NCBI RefSeq assembly: GCF_000772085.1
Contig: NZ_CP009755.1
Coordinates: 2,356,001 to 2,420,000, forward strand
Direction: 5' to 3'
From: Curtobacterium sp. MR_MD2014
GTDB taxonomy: Bacteria; Actinomycetota; Actinomycetes; Actinomycetales; Microbacteriaceae
DNA length: 64,000 nucleotides
The notes beneath the pieces were generated by a model. It was not told the DNA's origin. It made no database searches and saw only the letters and a list, made by a program, of their open reading frames with translations. Of the stretch, positions 60,832-64,000 are shown one piece after another (within the stretch, counting starts at the first letter, position 1; every line of letters begins with the position of its first letter). A program made the position numbers and the translations under genes.

Positions 60832-61156
60832 CGCGGAACTGGTCCTCGAGGTCTCGGAGGGTTTCGTCGTCCTGGTCCGTTCCGGTGCGGAGTGTCCCGG
60901 GGCCGCGCGGGCCGCCGAGGAAGTCGGGGTCGTCTTCGGGTCCACGGTACCGGGGCGCCGGCCCCGGGGTGGCGGGCGCCCGGCCGAGCACGAACCACAG
61001 CAGGCCACCGAGCACCGGGAGGACGAGCACGAGGAGGATCCACCACCCACGCCGCAGGGAGCGGATGCGCTGCCGCGGCATGGTCGCGCAGTCGATGACC
61101 GCGTAGACCGTGAAGGCCACGGCGGCGACGGCGATGATCAACCACAGACGGACCAT
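60779..61156 (-). CDS. PLD nuclease N-terminal (PLDc_N) domain membrane protein
   Basis: A 125-residue protein. Two membrane helices, LWLIIAVAAVAFTVYAVIDC and WWILLVLVLPVLGGLLWFVLG, form the PLDc_N domain seen at the start of cardiolipin synthases, here without the PLD domains. A charged C-terminal tail (DDETLRDLEDQFRDERR) follows. It overlaps menD by 53 bases. TAGAGT lies 6 bases before the ATG (leaderless pattern). Its role is unknown; it travels with men genes in related genomes as I recall it. Confidence 0.88.
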   Translation of the reverse strand: MVRLWLIIAVAAVAFTVYAVIDCATMPRQRIRSLRRGWWILLVLVLPVLGGLLWFVLGRAPATPGPAPRYRGPEDDPDFLGGPRGPGTLRTGTDQDDETLRDLEDQFRDERRDRDERDDDRPADR

Positions 61157-61234
61157 GCGACGACTCTAGGCAGCGCGCCTGGGACCGGGCTGCCCGTCAG
61201 CCGGTGCACGAACGACGCCACGTAGGATCATCGG

Positions 61235-61576
61235 GTGAAAGCGTGGCTCGTCTACACCCTTGCCCGACTCGGCATCTTCGCCGCGGCGCTGGCGGTCCTG
61301 TTCGTCATCGGCCTGCGGTGGTACTGGGCGGCGATCGGCGCCGCGCTGATCGGCCTGCTCGTGTCGTACATCGCGCTGCCCGGGCTCCGCGGTCGGGTGA
61401 CCTCGGACATCGCCGCTCGCCGGGGTCGACCGGAGCGGGACGCCGACTCGGACTTCGAGGACGACTTCGTCGACGCCGCCGACACCGACGCGGCCGACAC
61501 CGGTGCGCCCGCCGCCGACCGAGCGGTCTCGGACGCCGACCGGCACCGCGCGCGTCGCGAGCACGACGAGGACTAG
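61235..61576 (+). CDS. DUF4229-domain membrane protein
   Basis: A 113-residue protein from GTG 61235, with TAGGAT 6 bases upstream (leaderless pattern). MKAWLVYTLARLGIFAAALA and the following helix form the DUF4229 domain, then a highly charged tail (ERDADSDFEDDFVDAA). Function is unknown. It is divergent from the PLDc_N protein and convergent with menA. Confidence 0.88.
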   Translation: MKAWLVYTLARLGIFAAALAVLFVIGLRWYWAAIGAALIGLLVSYIALPGLRGRVTSDIAARRGRPERDADSDFEDDFVDAADTDAADTGAPAADRAVSDADRHRARREHDED

Positions 61577-61658
61577 TCCCGGTCCTCGTCGTTCGGGCGG
61601 GCGGTCGAGCGACCGAGGTCGAGCGGCGGCTCGACCTCGGTCCCCGCGTCCGACGCTG

Positions 61659-62654
61659 CTACGGCAGGAGGACCAGGGTCAGGCCGAGCACCACGCCGTA
61701 GGCGAGCGACGCGAACGACGACAGCTGCAGCGCCGTGATGAGCTCGCGGGGCTTGCGGGACGAGACGCCGATCGCGAGCGCGGGGAGCGCGAGCAGGAGC
61801 GAGAAGTACGCGAAGCCGGTGCGGAAGTACAGCAGCACGAACCAGAGCAGCACCACGTACGGCAGCATCAGGAACAGGCCGAACAGGACCCGTGCGACGG
61901 GGCGGCCGACGACGACGGCGAGCGTGCGCTTGCCGGCCTGTCGGTCCTCGTCCACGTCGCGGATGTTGTTGACCATGAGCACGGCGCAGGCGAAGAACCC
62001 GGCGGCGACCGCAGCCGCCCAGCCGCTCGTGGTGACCGCCTGGATCTGCACGTACTGGGTGCCGAGCACGGCGACCAACCCGAAGAACACGAAGACGAAG
62101 ACCTCGCCGAGGGCGTTGTAGCCGTAGGGCTTCTTCCCGCCCGTGTAGTACCAGGCCGCGACGATCGCCGCCGCCCCGACGAGGAGCAGCCACCACGTGC
62201 CGGTGAGCAGCACGATCACCAGTCCGGCGACCGCCGCCAGTCCGAAGAACGTGAGCGCGACCGTGAGCACGGTGCGCGGCTTCGCCAGCCCCGCACCCGT
62301 GAGCCGGGCCGGGCCGACGCGGAACTCGTCGGTGCCCCGGACGCCGTCCGAGTAGTCGTTGCTGTAGTTCACGCCGATCTGCAGGAACAGCGCGACCGCG
62401 AGCGCGAGCAGGGCGACCGCCAGGTGGTGGTCGCGGCCGAGGTACGACCCGAAGTCGCCCGGTTCACCGGAGTCGACGAACGCGACGCCGGTGCCGAGCA
62501 CGACCGGCACGACGCCGAGCGTGAGGGTCCGGAGCCGGGCGCCGCCGATCCAGTCGCTCGCGGTCGCCCGCTGCTTCGTGCGCTGCGGTGCCGCGGCCTT
62601 CGCCGGGTTGCCGCTGCGGCCCTTGACCGGGGTCCTGTTCTTCGTACGTGCCAC
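61659..62654 (-). CDS. menA: 1,4-dihydroxy-2-naphthoate polyprenyltransferase
   Basis: A 331-residue UbiA-family membrane enzyme with about nine helices. The first aspartate site is QIGVNYSNDYSDGVRGTD and the second NNIRDVDEDRQAGKRTLAV, both binding the isoprenyl diphosphate through Mg. It attaches the polyprenyl chain to 1,4-dihydroxy-2-naphthoate. GTG start at 62654, with TACGAT 8 bases before it. It lies 24 bases downstream of menE's end on the same side of the cluster, reading the same way. Confidence 0.96.
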   Translation of the reverse strand: MARTKNRTPVKGRSGNPAKAAAPQRTKQRATASDWIGGARLRTLTLGVVPVVLGTGVAFVDSGEPGDFGSYLGRDHHLAVALLALAVALFLQIGVNYSNDYSDGVRGTDEFRVGPARLTGAGLAKPRTVLTVALTFFGLAAVAGLVIVLLTGTWWLLLVGAAAIVAAWYYTGGKKPYGYNALGEVFVFVFFGLVAVLGTQYVQIQAVTTSGWAAAVAAGFFACAVLMVNNIRDVDEDRQAGKRTLAVVVGRPVARVLFGLFLMLPYVVLLWFVLLYFRTGFAYFSLLLALPALAIGVSSRKPRELITALQLSSFASLAYGVVLGLTLVLLP

Positions 62655-62678
62655 GGCCGACCATCGTATCCGTGACCG

Positions 62679-63830
62679 CTAGGGGGTCGGTGCGCCCCCG
62701 CGGTCCGCGAGTGCCCGGACGGCCCGGCGGTCGGGCTTGCCGGACGCGAGCATCGGCACCGCGTCGACGACCAGGACCTCCGCGGGACGGGCCGCACGGC
62801 CCAGGGTCTCCGCGACGTGGGCGCGGACCTCGTCGAGGTCGAGCGGACGTTCCGTGACGACGACGGGCACCTCGCCCCACTCCCCGGACGCGCGCCGCGT
62901 GACGACCGCGGCGTCCTGGCCCGCGAGCTCGCGCACGCGCCGTTCCACCGCCCCGAGCGGGACCTTCTCGCCACCGGACACGATGACGTCGTCGAGCCGC
63001 CCGAGCACCCGCAGCCGTCCGTCGTCGTCGGTGGTCGCAGCGTCGCCGGTCCGGTACCAGCGGTGGCCGTCGCGCTCGGCGAAGGTCCGGGCCGTGCGCT
63101 CGGGGTCGTCGAGGTACCCCTCGGCGAGCATCGGGCCGGCCAGTTCGAGGGCGCCGTCGACGAGTTCCGCGCGGACCGTCCCGAACGGCGTGCCGTCGTA
63201 CACGCAGCCACCGCTCGTCTCGCTCGCGCCGTACGTCGTGACGACCCGGACACCGGCGTCGAGGGCACGCTGCCGGAGCGGTGCGGGCGTGGCCTGGCCC
63301 CCGACGAGCACGGCGGCGAAGCGGGTCGCGGCGGCGGTGGCGCGGGGGTCGTCGAGCACGCGGGCGAGCTGCACCGGGACGAGCGAGGTGTAGCGCCGCG
63401 GCGCCTCGGGACCGACGTCGAGCCGGTCCACCGCGTCGGCGAACGCCCGGCCGTCGAAGTGTCCCGGCGGGAGGACGACGGGCGTCGTGCCCGCCGTGAC
63501 CGATCGGGTCAGCACGTTGAGCCCGGCGATGTAGTGCGTCGGCAGCGCGAGCAGCCACCGGCCGGGCCCGCCGAGCGTCGCGTCGGCGGACGCGGCGCCC
63601 GCGAGCAGCGCCTCCGACGACAGTGCCACGCGCTTGCCGGTCCCGGTGGAACCGCTCGTCTCGACCACCAGGGCGACCCGGCGGGCGACGTGCGACGGCG
63701 GGCGCGTGGGCAGCGCCGGGCCGTCCTCGGCGACGGGGAGCAGCGCGGGTCCGCCGGCGAGGGCAGCCTCCAGGCCGCGCAGCACCGCCGACGGGTCGGA
63801 CGCGCCGACGGCGACCAGCGCGCGGTTCAC
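62679..63830 (-). CDS. menE: o-succinylbenzoate-CoA ligase
   Basis: A 383-residue ANL-family enzyme from the GTG at 63830 (MNRALVAVGASDPSAV), 16 bases after the menB stop. LVVETSGSTGTGKRVALSSE is the AMP-binding P-loop, VTTYGASETSGG and YRTGDAATTDDDGRLRVLGR follow, and VIVSGGEKVPLGAVERRV is the hinge region. Shorter than the usual 450-500 residues, as often in actinobacterial MenE. It activates o-succinylbenzoate for MenB. Confidence 0.93.
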   Translation of the reverse strand: MNRALVAVGASDPSAVLRGLEAALAGGPALLPVAEDGPALPTRPPSHVARRVALVVETSGSTGTGKRVALSSEALLAGAASADATLGGPGRWLLALPTHYIAGLNVLTRSVTAGTTPVVLPPGHFDGRAFADAVDRLDVGPEAPRRYTSLVPVQLARVLDDPRATAAATRFAAVLVGGQATPAPLRQRALDAGVRVVTTYGASETSGGCVYDGTPFGTVRAELVDGALELAGPMLAEGYLDDPERTARTFAERDGHRWYRTGDAATTDDDGRLRVLGRLDDVIVSGGEKVPLGAVERRVRELAGQDAAVVTRRASGEWGEVPVVVTERPLDLDEVRAHVAETLGRAARPAEVLVVDAVPMLASGKPDRRAVRALADRGGAPTP

Positions 63831-63846
63831 CGGTGGGCCCGCGGGG

Positions 63847-64000
63847 TCAGTAGTGCCACGGGAAGGACGTCCACTCCGGCGGGCGCTTCTCGAGGAAGGC
63901 ATCCCGGCCCTCGACCGCCTCGTCGGAGGCGTAGGCGAGGCGCGTCGCCTCGCCCGCGAAGACCTGCTGGCCGACCATGCCGTCGTCCACGGCGTTGAAC
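63847..64000 (-). CDS. menB: 1,4-dihydroxy-2-naphthoyl-CoA synthase, C-terminal end only
   Basis: The last 50 residues of MenB, running in from beyond the right edge: FNAVDDGMVGQQVFAGEATR, LAYASDEAVEGRDAFLEKR and the conserved ending PPEWTSFPWHY. It closes the second ring of the naphthoquinone. The stop lies 16 bases before the menE start, and the two are probably one transcript. Confidence 0.95.
   Translation of the reverse strand, partial: FNAVDDGMVGQQVFAGEATRLAYASDEAVEGRDAFLEKRPPEWTSFPWHY

Overview
The window is very GC-rich and carries bacterial genes with many GTG starts. Gene content and order (tRNA-Trp-secE-nusG-rplK-rplA, murB beside two MaoC/HadA-type dehydratases, a menaquinone but no ubiquinone pathway, an FprA-type ferredoxin reductase, a DUF4229 protein, a choice-of-anchor G surface protein) point to an actinomycete of the family Microbacteriaceae, probably Curtobacterium or a close relative. 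The genus is inference from remembered family features, not a search.

Layout. 1-5.3 kb: 5' part of a giant secreted protein with about 13 Ig-like repeats (minus strand, running off the left edge). 5.5-5.8 kb: small SRP RNA with a tandemly duplicated 3' flank. 5.8-10.1 kb: NAD(P)-binding protein and the pta-ackA acetate pathway. 10.2-17.6 kb: tRNA-Ser, a membrane protein, a HerA-like ATPase, a drug efflux pump with a divergent TetR regulator, a lipoprotein and an MFS transporter. 17.7-24.9 kb: transsulfuration genes (cystathionine gamma-synthase/lyase and beta-synthase), an ABC exporter, an amino-acid permease and a wHTH-nuclease-like protein. 25.1-28.5 kb: rplL, rplJ with a leader attenuator, and a two-component system. 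28.7-31.8 kb: a translationally coupled trio (acyl-CoA dehydrogenase-like, PIG-L deacetylase/methyltransferase fusion, glycosyltransferase). 31.9-39.8 kb: a sugar-uptake and catabolism operon with a divergent ROK regulator. 39.8-44.2 kb: YqaJ nuclease-like protein, Pr6Pr membrane protein, then rplA-rplK-nusG-secE-tRNA-Trp. 44.3-48.1 kb: aminotransferase, murB, two dehydratases, a small hypothetical. 48.4-55.7 kb: tRNA-Met, -Thr and -Tyr, M23 peptidase, inositol phosphatase family enzyme, YajQ, cardiolipin synthase, acyltransferase-like membrane protein, FprA. 55.7-64 kb: menaquinone biosynthesis (polyprenyl synthase, menG, menF, menD, menA, menE, end of menB).

How the parts work together. The men genes supply the respiratory quinone: MenF and MenD start the naphthoquinone ring, MenE and MenB close it, the polyprenyl synthase makes the tail, MenA joins them and MenG methylates the product. 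The sugar operon has a binding protein, two permeases, an oxidoreductase and an isomerase but no ATPase, so it probably borrows a shared one. Its main promoter overlaps an inverted repeat next to the ROK gene.

Three patterns stand out. About 20 genes have a -10-like hexamer only 6-8 bases before the start codon, implying leaderless mRNAs. Two families of 60-68 bp palindromes are dispersed in intergenic regions. Two intergenic arrays share a 19-bp period. No transposase, integrase, CRISPR array or prophage was seen.
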